Below are positions 28,781 to 37,479 of a DNA stretch of 64,000 nucleotides, piece by piece. The notes under the pieces are model-generated. The model was not told where the DNA came from and did not search any database. It worked only from the letters and a program-made list of their open reading frames with translations. The stretch spans positions 124,001-188,000 of the forward strand of contig JAEYZM010000029.1 in NCBI GenBank assembly GCA_023427985.1, read 5' to 3'. Source of the DNA: Bacteroidota bacterium. GTDB taxonomy: Bacteria; Bacteroidota; Bacteroidia; Sphingobacteriales; Sphingobacteriaceae. A program made the position numbers and the translations under genes. The number at the start of each line of letters is the position of its first letter. Position 1 is the first letter of the stretch.

Positions 28781-28815
28781 AAAATCCTTTATCTTCAATG
28801 CCGATAAAGGATTTT
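28781..28815 (+). terminator. Hairpin between DUF4290 and murA
   Basis: AAAATCCTTTATC (28781-28793) pairs over 13 bp with GATAAAGGATTTT (28803-28815), followed by more T residues. The nine-base loop contains part of a TGCCGATA copy. It should terminate the helicase-DUF4290 transcript only 9 bp before the murA ATG, so murA expression must rely on read-through or a very late promoter. Confidence 0.7.
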
Positions 28816-28823
28816 TTTTATAC

Positions 28824-30128
28824 ATGGATACGTTCGAAATTATAGGTGGCAAGAAATTGAGTGGTGAGATTACACCTCAAGGCGCCAAAAATGAAGCATT
28901 GCAAATTATATCTGCGGTATTATTAACCGATGAGCAGATCACGATATCAAACATTCCCGACATTGTAGACGTAAACAAATTAATTGATTTACTCAGTGAT
29001 ATGGGTGTGAAAGTGAATAGGCTTTCAAAGGACACCTATTCTTTCCAAGCGGACAACATCGACCTAAATTATTTTAAGAGTGATCAGTTCAAGAAAAAAG
29101 GAGCTGCATTAAGAGGGTCTGTAATGATTGTTGGGCCATTGTTAGCACGATTTAAGCAAGCATATATTCCACGTCCGGGTGGCGATAAGATTGGACGAAG
29201 AAGATTAGATACCCACTTTTTAGGGTTCCAAAAATTAGGTGCGAAATTCAATTATGATCCGAAAGATTCTTTCTTTAGTGTGGATGCATCGGAATTAAAG
29301 GGGACGTACATGTTATTAGACGAAGCCTCAGTAACTGGAACAGCCAACATTTTAATGGCGGCAGTATTGGCTAAAGGTACGACTACAATTTACAACGCCG
29401 CTTGTGAACCATACATTCAGCAATTATGCAAAATGTTGAATCGAATGGGTGCAAAAATTTCTGGTATAGGCTCTAATTTATTAAGCATAGAAGGTGTTGA
29501 AAAATTAGGCGGATGTGAGCACAGGATGTTGCCCGATATGATTGAGATTGGAAGTTTCATTGGTCTTGCAGCCATGACTCAATCGGAAATTACAATCAAA
29601 AATGTAGCTTACGATGAATTGGGTATTATTCCTGAAACTTTTAAAAAACTAGGCATAAAATTAGAACGACGAGGCGACGATATTTACATACCATCTCAAG
29701 AAATTTATGAAATTGAGACTTTCATTGATGGTTCCATTTTGACGATTGCCGATGCACCTTGGCCGGGTTTTACACCCGATTTATTAAGCATCGTTTTAGT
29801 TGTAGCTACACAAGCAAAAGGTAGCGTATTAATCCATCAAAAAATGTTTGAAAGTCGATTGTTCTTCGTAGATAAATTGATTGATATGGGAGCTCAAATT
29901 ATTTTGTGTGATCCACATAGGGCTAACATCATAGGCCTTGCGCGTAAAAATCCTTTACGTGGAATTAATATGACTTCACCCGACATTCGCGCTGGGGTTT
30001 CCTTATTAATTGCTGCTTTATCTGCAGAAGGTAAAAGTATAATCTCGAATATTGAACAAATAGATAGAGGATATCAAGATATTGAAAGTAGATTGAAAGC
30101 TATAGGCGCAGAAATAGTAAGGAAATAA
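28824..30128 (+). CDS. murA: UDP-N-acetylglucosamine 1-carboxyvinyltransferase MurA with Asp in place of the active-site Cys
   Basis: The 434 residues are of the EPSP synthase/MurA fold. Visible are GGKKLSGEITPQGAKNEAL (Lys22-Asn23 pair), the active-site loop RPGGDKIGRRRLDTHF and the C-terminal RAGVSLLIAAL. In Escherichia coli the loop reads PGGC with catalytic Cys115. Here that position is Asp121 (codon 29184-29186, GAT). MurA transfers enolpyruvate from PEP to UDP-GlcNAc, the first committed step of peptidoglycan synthesis. Cys-to-Asp enzymes are active but not alkylated by fosfomycin. The gene is convergent with the SRAP gene, with no spacer. Confidence 0.96.
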   Translation: MDTFEIIGGKKLSGEITPQGAKNEALQIISAVLLTDEQITISNIPDIVDVNKLIDLLSDMGVKVNRLSKDTYSFQADNIDLNYFKSDQFKKKGAALRGSVMIVGPLLARFKQAYIPRPGGDKIGRRRLDTHFLGFQKLGAKFNYDPKDSFFSVDASELKGTYMLLDEASVTGTANILMAAVLAKGTTTIYNAACEPYIQQLCKMLNRMGAKISGIGSNLLSIEGVEKLGGCEHRMLPDMIEIGSFIGLAAMTQSEITIKNVAYDELGIIPETFKKLGIKLERRGDDIYIPSQEIYEIETFIDGSILTIADAPWPGFTPDLLSIVLVVATQAKGSVLIHQKMFESRLFFVDKLIDMGAQIILCDPHRANIIGLARKNPLRGINMTSPDIRAGVSLLIAALSAEGKSIISNIEQIDRGYQDIESRLKAIGAEIVRK

Positions 30129-30866
30129 TTAAAACAAACTTGATCTCAGGCGTATAATCCCAGGATCATTGATTTTTGATTTTATTATTGGATCTATTGC
30201 AGTGGCTTCGCATTCTGAAAATTGATGAGGATATAGAATTTTTTCTATGTCCTCTTTTTTTGAATCGGGGTTCAACCAAACATCTATTTCTTCGTCCTCT
30301 AATTTCAAGGGCGACCTATGGTGTTTTATTTCTTGCATTAATGCCGATGCAGCGGAGGTAACAATTGCATAGGACTTCATTACTTCTCCGGTGCTTTCGT
30401 CGACCCACTCGTCCCAAATTCCTGCAAGCACCAATGCTTCTCTGTCTTTACGTCGAATTAAATATGGATCATTGAGTTTTTCTTTCTCAGAGCCTTCAAT
30501 AAAATAATCTACAGGGACAATACATCTTCTATTTTTTATTGCATCTCTAAACGAAGGCATTGAAAATATTCCTTTTTCATGGTTGTAATTTGGATCATTT
30601 GCCTCGTTAAACTTGCCTTCAGATCTTGCATTAAATAAATACATTTTTTTCTTTGCCCAACATGGAGTAAGACCAAAAGTCATGTCTTGATAGAATTCTG
30701 GTTCTTGAGCGGTAATAACAAGAGCTTTCATCCCAATCCAAATATTGTAATTTGGTTTAAATGCGAGAGTTTCTTTAAGAATCCGTTGCTCTAAAGTTTT
30801 ATTGGCAATTTTTATTTTCTTTCTATTCTTAAATTTTAATTCGGTTTGGGCTTTAACGGAGCACAT
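30129..30866 (-). CDS. SOS response-associated peptidase (SRAP/YedK/HMCES family)
   Basis: The 245-residue protein has the catalytic residues of SRAP proteins: Cys2 directly after the initiator Met, Asn in FNARSEGKF, Glu in PVDYFIEGSE and His in KHHRSPLKL. The family crosslinks through Cys2 to abasic sites in single-stranded DNA and shields them. It is divergent from textbook members: the usual MCGR start is MCSV and the GFYEW block is YFIEG. It overlaps the response regulator upstream by 1 bp (30866) and is convergent with murA, with no gap. That places a DNA-repair protein at the end of a signalling operon. Confidence 0.87.
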   Translation of the reverse strand: MCSVKAQTELKFKNRKKIKIANKTLEQRILKETLAFKPNYNIWIGMKALVITAQEPEFYQDMTFGLTPCWAKKKMYLFNARSEGKFNEANDPNYNHEKGIFSMPSFRDAIKNRRCIVPVDYFIEGSEKEKLNDPYLIRRKDREALVLAGIWDEWVDESTGEVMKSYAIVTSAASALMQEIKHHRSPLKLEDEEIDVWLNPDSKKEDIEKILYPHQFSECEATAIDPIIKSKINDPGIIRLRSSLF

Positions 30867-31246
30867 TAGAAATTATTAAGATGTTCTTGAGAAAGTGGCT
30901 TCGAAATAAAACCTTTGACATATTCGTATTCCTCAGATTTTCTAATATCATTTGGATCAACGGAACTAGATAACATGTAAATTTTAATGTTAAGGCTTTT
31001 GCCATCAATAATTTTTTTGAATTCTTCTAAGAATCCAAATCCATTCATGATTGGCATATTAATATCAAGCAAAATTAAATCAGGATATTCAGTTATGTCC
31101 TTAGATTCAAAAAACAGAAGTGCATCTTGAGCAAGACTATAAACTATTATTTCTTGAGCAATTTCACTCCTAGATAATATATGTTTATTTACTAGATTAT
31201 CAATTTCACTATCGTCAATAAGCATTACGCGCTTAAACTTGCTCAT
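30866..31246 (-). CDS. Single-domain response regulator
   Basis: This 126-residue REC domain has no output domain. It has the acidic pair MLIDDSEID, the phospho-acceptor Asp in DLILLDINMPIMNGF, a Ser switch (MLSSSVDP) and the Lys in FISKPLS. It probably receives phosphate from the kinase encoded just upstream (1-bp gap, 31248-33134) and passes it on or acts by protein binding. It overlaps the SRAP start by 1 bp. Confidence 0.92.
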   Translation of the reverse strand: MSKFKRVMLIDDSEIDNLVNKHILSRSEIAQEIIVYSLAQDALLFFESKDITEYPDLILLDINMPIMNGFGFLEEFKKIIDGKSLNIKIYMLSSSVDPNDIRKSEEYEYVKGFISKPLSQEHLNNF

Positions 31247-31247
31247 G

Positions 31248-33134
31248 TTATTTTGCCTCTGTTAGATCTTTATTGTTGGTAGTAGTTATTAGTTGTAATG
31301 GCAACTCAATCACAAATTTTGTGCCTTTTTTCAACTTGCTAATCATTTCAATTTTTCCACCAATTTTAATGACCGCATTTTTTACAATATATAATCCTAA
31401 GCCTGTACCTGAAGATTTTGTATTGCCTCTGAAGAACATATCAAAAATATTTTTTTGTAGTTCATCTTCAATTCCCTCACCATTATCCTCTACAATTACT
31501 TCAATATGGTCCTTATATTTTTTAGCGATTATTTTCACAAATGGTTTTTCTTTTTCTCGATCTTGGTACTTTATTGCATTGATGATAACGTTGTGAAAAA
31601 TATTATTCACTAATGATTTATCAGAACTTATATGTATATCATCCTCAATATCCAATAACCATTCAATGCGTTTGTATTCTGGTAAATTTTCGAAAGACCG
31701 GATGGTATCTATAATTACATCATGTACATTAATTTCAATATTTTTAAGTGAACCCTGTGCAATACGAGTGATGTTTAATAAATCCATTAAGATTGTATCC
31801 AAATGATTCACACTTCGTTCAATTAGTTGTAGATATTGTTGAGCAACTATATCCTGAACTTCTGATTTTGCAACATTTACAAGACCTTGTAAAGATGCAA
31901 GGGGTCCTTTCAAGTCGTGTGAAGATCTATAGATAAATGTATCTAGTTCTTTAATTTTCTCTTCTAATTTTGATTCAAATATTTTTCTCTCTGAAATATC
32001 TCTACTAATAGAAATCACGCCTTCTATTTCATCACTACCATCTTTAAACGTTAATTTGTTTGTCGATTCAACCCATATATAAGTACCATCTTTTTTCTTA
32101 TATCGGTAGCTTGTTGTATGTATTCCCAAGCCTACTTTCAAAAAATCATTCATGCCTTTTCTCACCAACTCTACATCTTCTGGATGTAAGAATTCGTAGG
32201 CATTTTTTTCAATTAAATCTTCGGGAGGATAACCTAACAAGGTATAAGAAGCAGTTGACACATAATTGTAATAACCCATCAAATCGTGACGAGTAATCAT
32301 ATCTGTAGCATTTTCGGCTATCAATCGATAACGTTCTTCGCTTTCTTTTAATTGATTGTCTTTTAATATTCTTTGTGTGGCATCTCGAGTAACAGAAACA
32401 ATTTCAGAGGGATTGTTATACTCATCATAAATTATCTTACCACTTGTCTCGATCCATATGTATTCACCTGTTTTTTTTCTGAATCGATATTCAAAAATAT
32501 TAGAATTATTTTCTAAAATAATAGCATTGACTTGTTGTCTTACTTTTATAACATCGTCTGGGTGTAGATAATCTCTAAGTAATTTTCCTTTCACCTCATC
32601 TGCTGTATAACCCGTAATTGTAAATATAGCAGGAGAAGCATAAATGAATTCACCCGTTAATGAATGTCTAGAAATTAAATCCGATGAATGTTCCGCTAAT
32701 AATCGATACGCTTTTTCACTTTCTTTAACTGCAATATCCAGTTTGGCTTTTTGGCGAGCGATTTCATATTTCTTCATCAGATTCATGATACTATGATACA
32801 ATCGCTCAGTATGTGCCTTTAATACATAATCGTCGGAACCTTCTTTCATCATTTCAACAGCAATCTCTTCTGCACCTGTTCCAGTAAGTGTTATGAAAGG
32901 TATTTGTAATCTAAAGGTTTTAAATAAACGTAATGCATCAAGTCCCGTAAATTGAGGTAGCATAAAATCAGAAATCACTACATCGAACTGATGATCAGTT
33001 AAGGCTTTTCGCATTTCAGATGCATTTTGAACTCGAACAAAATCTGCAAAAAGATCATGCTTCTTCAATGACCTCAACATTAATTCGAAGTCGGCATCGT
33101 TATCTTCTACAACTATAACTTTAATTTTGCTCAT
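31248..33134 (-). CDS. REC-PAS-PAS hybrid histidine kinase
   Basis: The 628-residue cytoplasmic protein has an unusual order. An N-terminal REC domain (about 1-125; VVEDNDADFELML, VVISDFMLPQFTGLDAL) is followed by two PAS/PAC domains (about 140-265 and 265-390; SDLISRHSLTGEFIYASPAIF and TDMITRHDLMGYYNYVSTASY), a HisKA box (FIYRSSHDLKGPLASLQGLV) and HATPase_c (NVIINAIKYQ, VEDNGEGIED, SSGTGLGLYIVKN). An N-terminal receiver implies phosphorylation by another kinase controls this one. It overlaps the upstream regulator gene by 4 bp. Confidence 0.92.
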   Translation of the reverse strand: MSKIKVIVVEDNDADFELMLRSLKKHDLFADFVRVQNASEMRKALTDHQFDVVISDFMLPQFTGLDALRLFKTFRLQIPFITLTGTGAEEIAVEMMKEGSDDYVLKAHTERLYHSIMNLMKKYEIARQKAKLDIAVKESEKAYRLLAEHSSDLISRHSLTGEFIYASPAIFTITGYTADEVKGKLLRDYLHPDDVIKVRQQVNAIILENNSNIFEYRFRKKTGEYIWIETSGKIIYDEYNNPSEIVSVTRDATQRILKDNQLKESEERYRLIAENATDMITRHDLMGYYNYVSTASYTLLGYPPEDLIEKNAYEFLHPEDVELVRKGMNDFLKVGLGIHTTSYRYKKKDGTYIWVESTNKLTFKDGSDEIEGVISISRDISERKIFESKLEEKIKELDTFIYRSSHDLKGPLASLQGLVNVAKSEVQDIVAQQYLQLIERSVNHLDTILMDLLNITRIAQGSLKNIEINVHDVIIDTIRSFENLPEYKRIEWLLDIEDDIHISSDKSLVNNIFHNVIINAIKYQDREKEKPFVKIIAKKYKDHIEVIVEDNGEGIEDELQKNIFDMFFRGNTKSSGTGLGLYIVKNAVIKIGGKIEMISKLKKGTKFVIELPLQLITTTNNKDLTEAK

Positions 33135-33568
33135 TTATGTATGTTCTGATTCAAGATCATCCAATAAAATCCAATATCGACAATTGCTTCCAAAAATTTC
33201 TGAAATTCTACAGGTTTTTGTATAAAACTATTCACACCATACTTATAACTCTCTAATAGATCTTTTTCTTCTTTCGATGAAGTAAGTACTACAACCGGTA
33301 TGTGTTGTGTTTCTGGATCAGATTTTAACACCTTTAGAACTTCTAAACCATCAATTTTGGGCATTTTAAGATCCAATAAGATTAATTTAGGTTTTGATTT
33401 GACATCTCTATTTGCATAAGGACCTTTCCCGAAAACGAAATCCAGCGCCTCTGCACCATCTTTAACATGAACCAAATTGTTTGCCAAATTGTTCTTTTTT
33501 AATGCTCTAATTGTCAATTCTGCATCATTCAGATTGTCCTCAACCAATAAAATCTCTACATGATCCAT
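33131..33568 (-). CDS. Single-domain response regulator, Rcp1-like
   Basis: The 145-residue REC protein has LLVEDNLNDAELTIRAL, the Asp in LILLDLKMPKIDGLEVL, Thr in VVLTSSKEEKD and Lys in FIQKPVEF. The DAELT-style start, extended loop and about 145 residues resemble the Rcp1 regulators that pair with phytochrome-like kinases. It lies between two kinases, 9 bp from the upstream kinase stop and overlapping the downstream kinase start by 4 bp. It therefore probably relays phosphate between them. Confidence 0.92.
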   Translation of the reverse strand: MDHVEILLVEDNLNDAELTIRALKKNNLANNLVHVKDGAEALDFVFGKGPYANRDVKSKPKLILLDLKMPKIDGLEVLKVLKSDPETQHIPVVVLTSSKEEKDLLESYKYGVNSFIQKPVEFQKFLEAIVDIGFYWMILNQNIHK

Positions 33569-33577
33569 ATTATTAAT

Positions 33578-35725
33578 TTAGTTGTTAGTTATTAATTTAG
33601 GAATTTTCACATAAAATTTAGTGCTAATATCGGGAACAGATTCTGCCCAAACCTCTCCCCCATGCTTTTCAACAATTCTATGTACCAAAGCCAATCCAAC
33701 CCCAGTACCCTCATATTCCGATTCTGAATGTAATCTTTGAAACACTTTAAAAAGTTTATTGCTGTACTCCATTTCAAATCCAACCCCATTATCCTCTATG
33801 CAAAATACAAAATTATGCTCATCTGTCAAATCGTAAATGATAATTTTTGGCGCATCAAGTTTAGAAGAATACTTCAATGCATTTGACAGTAAATTATTAA
33901 ACACAATCTTTAACATACTGTAATCGGCTTGAACAATTTTGCCTGCATCAATTTTATTAATTATTTCATATTTGTTTTCTGGTTCTAAATCTTGGAAAAC
34001 ATCATTAATTAAATTATAAATCTTAAAGTTCGTAAGACTAATAGATTTTCTTCCAAGCCTAGAAAAATCAAGAAGATCATCAATTAATGCACTCATTTTA
34101 TTGGAGTTGCTAACAATTATATTTAATAATCGTATTCCTTCATCGTCTAACTTAGACTGATAATCTTCTAATAAAATCTTCGCAAAACCATCAATTGCTC
34201 GTAATGGCGACCTTAAATCGTGCGATACAGAATATGAAAAAGATTCTAATTCTGAATTCAAGCTTTGTAATTGCTTGTTGTTGTTTTCTAATTCATCGTT
34301 TAATTTTAGAATATTATCTTCTGCTTTTTTGAGATTTGTAATGTCTAATACAACTGTCCTAGAGCTTAAAAAATCTCCTTGCTCGTCTAAAATAAAAGAA
34401 CTACTCGTCCTGCCCACAAACCTATCGCCATATTTATTAACATATACAAAATCATTCGCAACTATCTTTTGAAATTGTTTACTTTTTACGATTTCAGAAT
34501 TCTCCAATAATATTTTTTTGGATTCTTGATGAATAAAATCCTGATAATATAATTTATTTACAACTTCTTCTTTTTCATACGCTAACCATGTTAACATGGT
34601 TTCATTTATGTCTAAAATTAAGCCGTCTCTAGCAACTGAAAGATATCCGCAGGGTGCGTTATTGTATAAATCGTAAATTCTATCCGTACTTTCCTTTACA
34701 ATCATTTCAGATACAACTCGATCAGTAATATCGGCCGAAATTCCACATATGAATTTAACCTGATTGTAACGGTCAAAAATTGGAAATTTAGTTGTTAAAA
34801 AATATTTAATCGCACCATTTTTACTTGAGGTTTTTTCTTCAAATACGATTGCTTGTTTCGATTTTATTACTTCATTATCGTTCTTTGTAAGCATTGCTGT
34901 ACTTAACTCTGAGAATAATTCAGAATCAGTTTTTCCAATAATTTCAATTTTTGGTTTAGAAATCAATTTCTCGAATGCTTTATTTACGAATCTATAGTTC
35001 CCCTTGAGATCTTTAGAAAAGATTACGTTTGGACTAAATTCAACTAATGAATCCAAAAACTGTTGTGTTTCTATCAGTTCTTGCTCTACTTTCTTTCTAC
35101 GTTTAAATTCAGATCGGATTACAAAAAACAAAAATACCAATGCACATATTGTAATGATTGAAGAAACTATGAAACTGTATTGAGTATTAATTGCAAGTAA
35201 TCTGTTTTTACTATTAAAATCCATTAATATATCACGGTTTTCATTCTCGATATAATTTATGGTGACTCTAATTTTCTCCATAGCCAATCGAGCTGCAAAT
35301 ATCCTTTTAGCACGTAACAAGGTATCTGTCTTACCTGACTTTTCTGCAAGTACCATTTGATCGGATAAAACATTTAATTCGTTTGTGAATTTGTATAAAT
35401 ATTTTAGGTCGTGATTGTATTTAGTATTTAATGTATCTAAGTTCTTTAGTACTTCTAATTGCTCATCTAATTTTCGATCTCCTTCATAATATGGATTTAA
35501 AAAAATGGTATCACCAGTAATTAAAAATCCACGTACTCCGGTTTCAATATCTAGACAAGAAATATGAATCTCTTCTATCGTTTTTAATATTGCCAAAGAA
35601 TGTTTGTCTTCATACGATCTGTTGATAAACATCTTCATACTAACGAGTGTGTATGATGTTATCAACAATACTATAAATGAAATAAAAAAGAAACCTATTA
35701 GAATTTTACGCTCAAATCGAATCAT
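33578..35725 (-). CDS. CHASE3-PAS-PAS membrane histidine kinase
   Basis: I use the ATG complementary to 35723-35725 (MIRFERKILIGFFF), giving 715 residues. An in-frame Met 20 codons earlier would lie within the DUF4382 terminator. The order is: transmembrane helix about 9-30; CHASE3-type periplasmic domain about 35-175 (KTIEEIHISCLDIETGVRGFLITGD-like); second helix near 185-205; two PAS domains; coiled coil (LNDELENNNKQLQSLNSELE); HisKA with VSHDLRSPLRAIDGF; and HATPase (NNLLSNALKYS, IEDNGVGFE, TGVGLALVHRI). It looks like the entry kinase for the cluster. Confidence 0.92.
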   Translation of the reverse strand: MIRFERKILIGFFFISFIVLLITSYTLVSMKMFINRSYEDKHSLAILKTIEEIHISCLDIETGVRGFLITGDTIFLNPYYEGDRKLDEQLEVLKNLDTLNTKYNHDLKYLYKFTNELNVLSDQMVLAEKSGKTDTLLRAKRIFAARLAMEKIRVTINYIENENRDILMDFNSKNRLLAINTQYSFIVSSIITICALVFLFFVIRSEFKRRKKVEQELIETQQFLDSLVEFSPNVIFSKDLKGNYRFVNKAFEKLISKPKIEIIGKTDSELFSELSTAMLTKNDNEVIKSKQAIVFEEKTSSKNGAIKYFLTTKFPIFDRYNQVKFICGISADITDRVVSEMIVKESTDRIYDLYNNAPCGYLSVARDGLILDINETMLTWLAYEKEEVVNKLYYQDFIHQESKKILLENSEIVKSKQFQKIVANDFVYVNKYGDRFVGRTSSSFILDEQGDFLSSRTVVLDITNLKKAEDNILKLNDELENNNKQLQSLNSELESFSYSVSHDLRSPLRAIDGFAKILLEDYQSKLDDEGIRLLNIIVSNSNKMSALIDDLLDFSRLGRKSISLTNFKIYNLINDVFQDLEPENKYEIINKIDAGKIVQADYSMLKIVFNNLLSNALKYSSKLDAPKIIIYDLTDEHNFVFCIEDNGVGFEMEYSNKLFKVFQRLHSESEYEGTGVGLALVHRIVEKHGGEVWAESVPDISTKFYVKIPKLITNN

Positions 35726-35755
35726 TAGAAAATTATTGTAAAGCAATATAATAAA

Positions 35756-35779
35756 AAAAGGGGCAAATTTGCCCCTTTT
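35756..35779 (-). terminator. Terminator of the DUF4382 lipoprotein gene
   Basis: AAAAGGGGCAAA pairs perfectly with TTTGCCCCTTTT, followed on the minus strand by a T run. It lies 19 bp after the stop of the DUF4382 gene and 30 bp before the kinase start, separating the two transcription units. Confidence 0.87.
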
Positions 35780-35798
35780 CCTCACATGAATTTATTTA

Positions 35799-36569
35799 TT
35801 ACTGTAATGTAATCGTACCCATATTGGTAATTTGTCCGTTTTGAACAGATACGTTATTAAATACCGTATCCATCAAAGGTGATTCAGCATCAAAAACGAC
35901 TTTATAATTACCAGTTGTTAATCCCTTAATTAAGAACTTACCATCAATAGTAGAGGTATAAGTGCTTACTGTATCGTTATCCAAAATTGCCATGACTGCA
36001 ACTTGAGAATTAAATGGTATTACTTCTCCAATTAAACCACCTGTAATTGCTTCTGTTAGTACGCGTATTACTGGCTTCAAAATAAATTTTCCAGAACCGG
36101 TTTCAACAATCGATTTTGCAACATCGAAATCCAACTCAAACGTATAGGTGACTCCTTGCACCAATTCTTTTTGAACATTTAATTTCAATCCCGATTGTTG
36201 TGCACTTGGAGTTTCTAAATCGTTTCTAATTCCTTGTTTATAAATGTAATTTCCTTGATCCTCCAAAATCAATCGTATTTGTGTTATTCTACCAGTAGGT
36301 ATACTTTCATCCACCAATAAAGTATCCTTACCATTTACCAATTCCAATAAGTTGATACTTTTTGCAAATGGATATTCGTAAGTACCTCTATTCGTTTTTA
36401 CCTCTACCGATTTAACATTAATAATTACGGAGTCATAATCGCCAGGAGAATCTTTCATATTAATTTTCACTCGACTGTAACTGTTAGGATCTTGTGAAAC
36501 ATTTTCATCTTTGCACGATGCCAACACTGTGATGGCAAATGCTAACATTAAATAAGTTAAGTTTTTCAT
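35799..36569 (-). CDS. DUF4382 family lipoprotein
   Basis: The 256-residue protein starts MKNLTYLMLAFAITVLASCKDE, with lipobox LASC (Cys19). DUF4382 covers about residues 30-170 (SRVKINMKDSPGDYDSVIINVKSVEV and GRITQIRLILEDQGNYI). The C-terminal 75 residues look like a carboxypeptidase-regulatory/SpaA-like beta domain (TSTIDGKFLIKGLTTGNYKVVFDAESP). It is surface or periplasmic and the function is unknown. It is monocistronic, bounded by its own terminator. Confidence 0.87.
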   Translation of the reverse strand: MKNLTYLMLAFAITVLASCKDENVSQDPNSYSRVKINMKDSPGDYDSVIINVKSVEVKTNRGTYEYPFAKSINLLELVNGKDTLLVDESIPTGRITQIRLILEDQGNYIYKQGIRNDLETPSAQQSGLKLNVQKELVQGVTYTFELDFDVAKSIVETGSGKFILKPVIRVLTEAITGGLIGEVIPFNSQVAVMAILDNDTVSTYTSTIDGKFLIKGLTTGNYKVVFDAESPLMDTVFNNVSVQNGQITNMGTITLQ

Positions 36570-36627
36570 TTTATAGGGTTTTTACGTAACTTATACCAAT
36601 TCTGTTCCAAATTATTTTATTTCAAAA

Positions 36628-37056
36628 ATGAAAACATATAAAATTGACGATTTAAAGGTTACTTGGGAACCCGATTTGTGTATACATTCTAGAAAATGTT
36701 TTACGCAGTTAATCAGCGTGTTTGACCCTAGAAAAAAGCCTTGGATCAACCTATCGGGTGCCAGTATTGAGGAGATAAAAAAGACGATTGACAATTGCCC
36801 TTCCAAAGCATTAAAATATTTTGAAAACAATAATAGCTCCACAGAAAATGTGGAATCCAATCCACAATTTGAGGACAAAACCACCATTAAATTATTGAAA
36901 GACGGACCCGTAGAATACCAAGGTGAATGTGTAATAATTGACGATGAAGGAAATGAAAGCTATAAGTCGGGTAAGTTTTTCTTATGCCGATGTGGTGCTT
37001 CGAATAATAAGCCCTTCTGTGATGGAAGTCATCGAAAAATTGGATTTAAATCTTAG
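36628..37056 (+). CDS. Fusion of a YjdI-type mono-cluster 4Fe-4S domain and a CDGSH iron-sulfur domain
   Basis: The 142-residue protein has two iron-sulfur modules. Residues about 1-70 match the YjdI/Fer4_19 family (WEPDLCIHSRKCFTQLISVF ... NCPSKALKY). Residues about 85-140 hold a CDGSH motif, CRCGASNNKPFCDGSHRKIG, the three-Cys one-His 2Fe-2S site. A flexible Ser/Asn linker joins them. CDGSH proteins bind redox- and pH-labile clusters. The OsmC gene starts 4 bp after the stop, so the pair is probably one redox-stress operon. Confidence 0.9.
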   Translation: MKTYKIDDLKVTWEPDLCIHSRKCFTQLISVFDPRKKPWINLSGASIEEIKKTIDNCPSKALKYFENNNSSTENVESNPQFEDKTTIKLLKDGPVEYQGECVIIDDEGNESYKSGKFFLCRCGASNNKPFCDGSHRKIGFKS

Positions 37057-37060
37057 GAAT

Positions 37061-37453
37061 ATGATAGAAACTTTTGCAACAATTGGAGTAGAAAAATACC
37101 TTACAAAAATCAAAGTAAACGAACATCATTTAATTGCCGATGAGCCTCTAGAAGACAATGGTAAAAATTTGGGACCCAGTCCGTTCGATTTACTAGCATC
37201 GGCATTGAGTGCCTGTACTTTAATTACAATGAAAATGTATGCCGATAGAAAAGATTGGCCTTTAACTGATTTCAATGTAACAACCTTTTATGAAAATGCA
37301 GGAAAAGACGATCAAAAATTAATTCGAAAGATAAGCATACCCAACACCTATACATCGGAACAAAAAGAACGTTTATTGACGATTGCTAATAAATGTCCTG
37401 TACATAAAATTTTAATCAAGAGTATTCCAATTGACAGTATTCTTGTTGACTAA
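37061..37453 (+). CDS. OsmC-family protein
   Basis: The start I choose is the ATG at 37061, behind CTTAGGAAT, giving 130 residues. Longer in-frame starts run inside the CDGSH gene. The two redox cysteines of OsmC/Ohr proteins are visible in LSACTLITMKMYADRK and NKCPVHKIL, as is the GPSPFDLLASAL block. OsmC-type proteins reduce organic hydroperoxides. It is closer to the YhfA-like subgroup than Ohr, judged by its short length and N-terminal VGVEKYLT style. It is coupled to the iron-sulfur fusion upstream. Confidence 0.9.
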   Translation: MIETFATIGVEKYLTKIKVNEHHLIADEPLEDNGKNLGPSPFDLLASALSACTLITMKMYADRKDWPLTDFNVTTFYENAGKDDQKLIRKISIPNTYTSEQKERLLTIANKCPVHKILIKSIPIDSILVD

Positions 37454-37475
37454 GAGCATTCAAAACTTATATTTG
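37446..37475 (+). promoter_or_regulatory. Bacteroidota-type promoter for the class A PBP gene
   Basis: TTG at 37446-37448 is followed by 19 bases and then TATATTTG at 37468-37475. That is a full match to the TAnnTTTG -7 element at the usual distance from a -33 TTG. The ATG of the PBP gene is at 37480, only 4 bases downstream, so the transcript would have almost no leader. No experimental start site is known to me. Confidence 0.5.
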
Positions 37476-37479
37476 CAGT

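Noticed and set aside
36938..37060. Longer OsmC protein starting inside the CDGSH gene
   Set aside because: The extension would run across the CDGSH cluster motif in another frame and has no OsmC homology. The ATG at 37061 has a fitting purine stretch before it.
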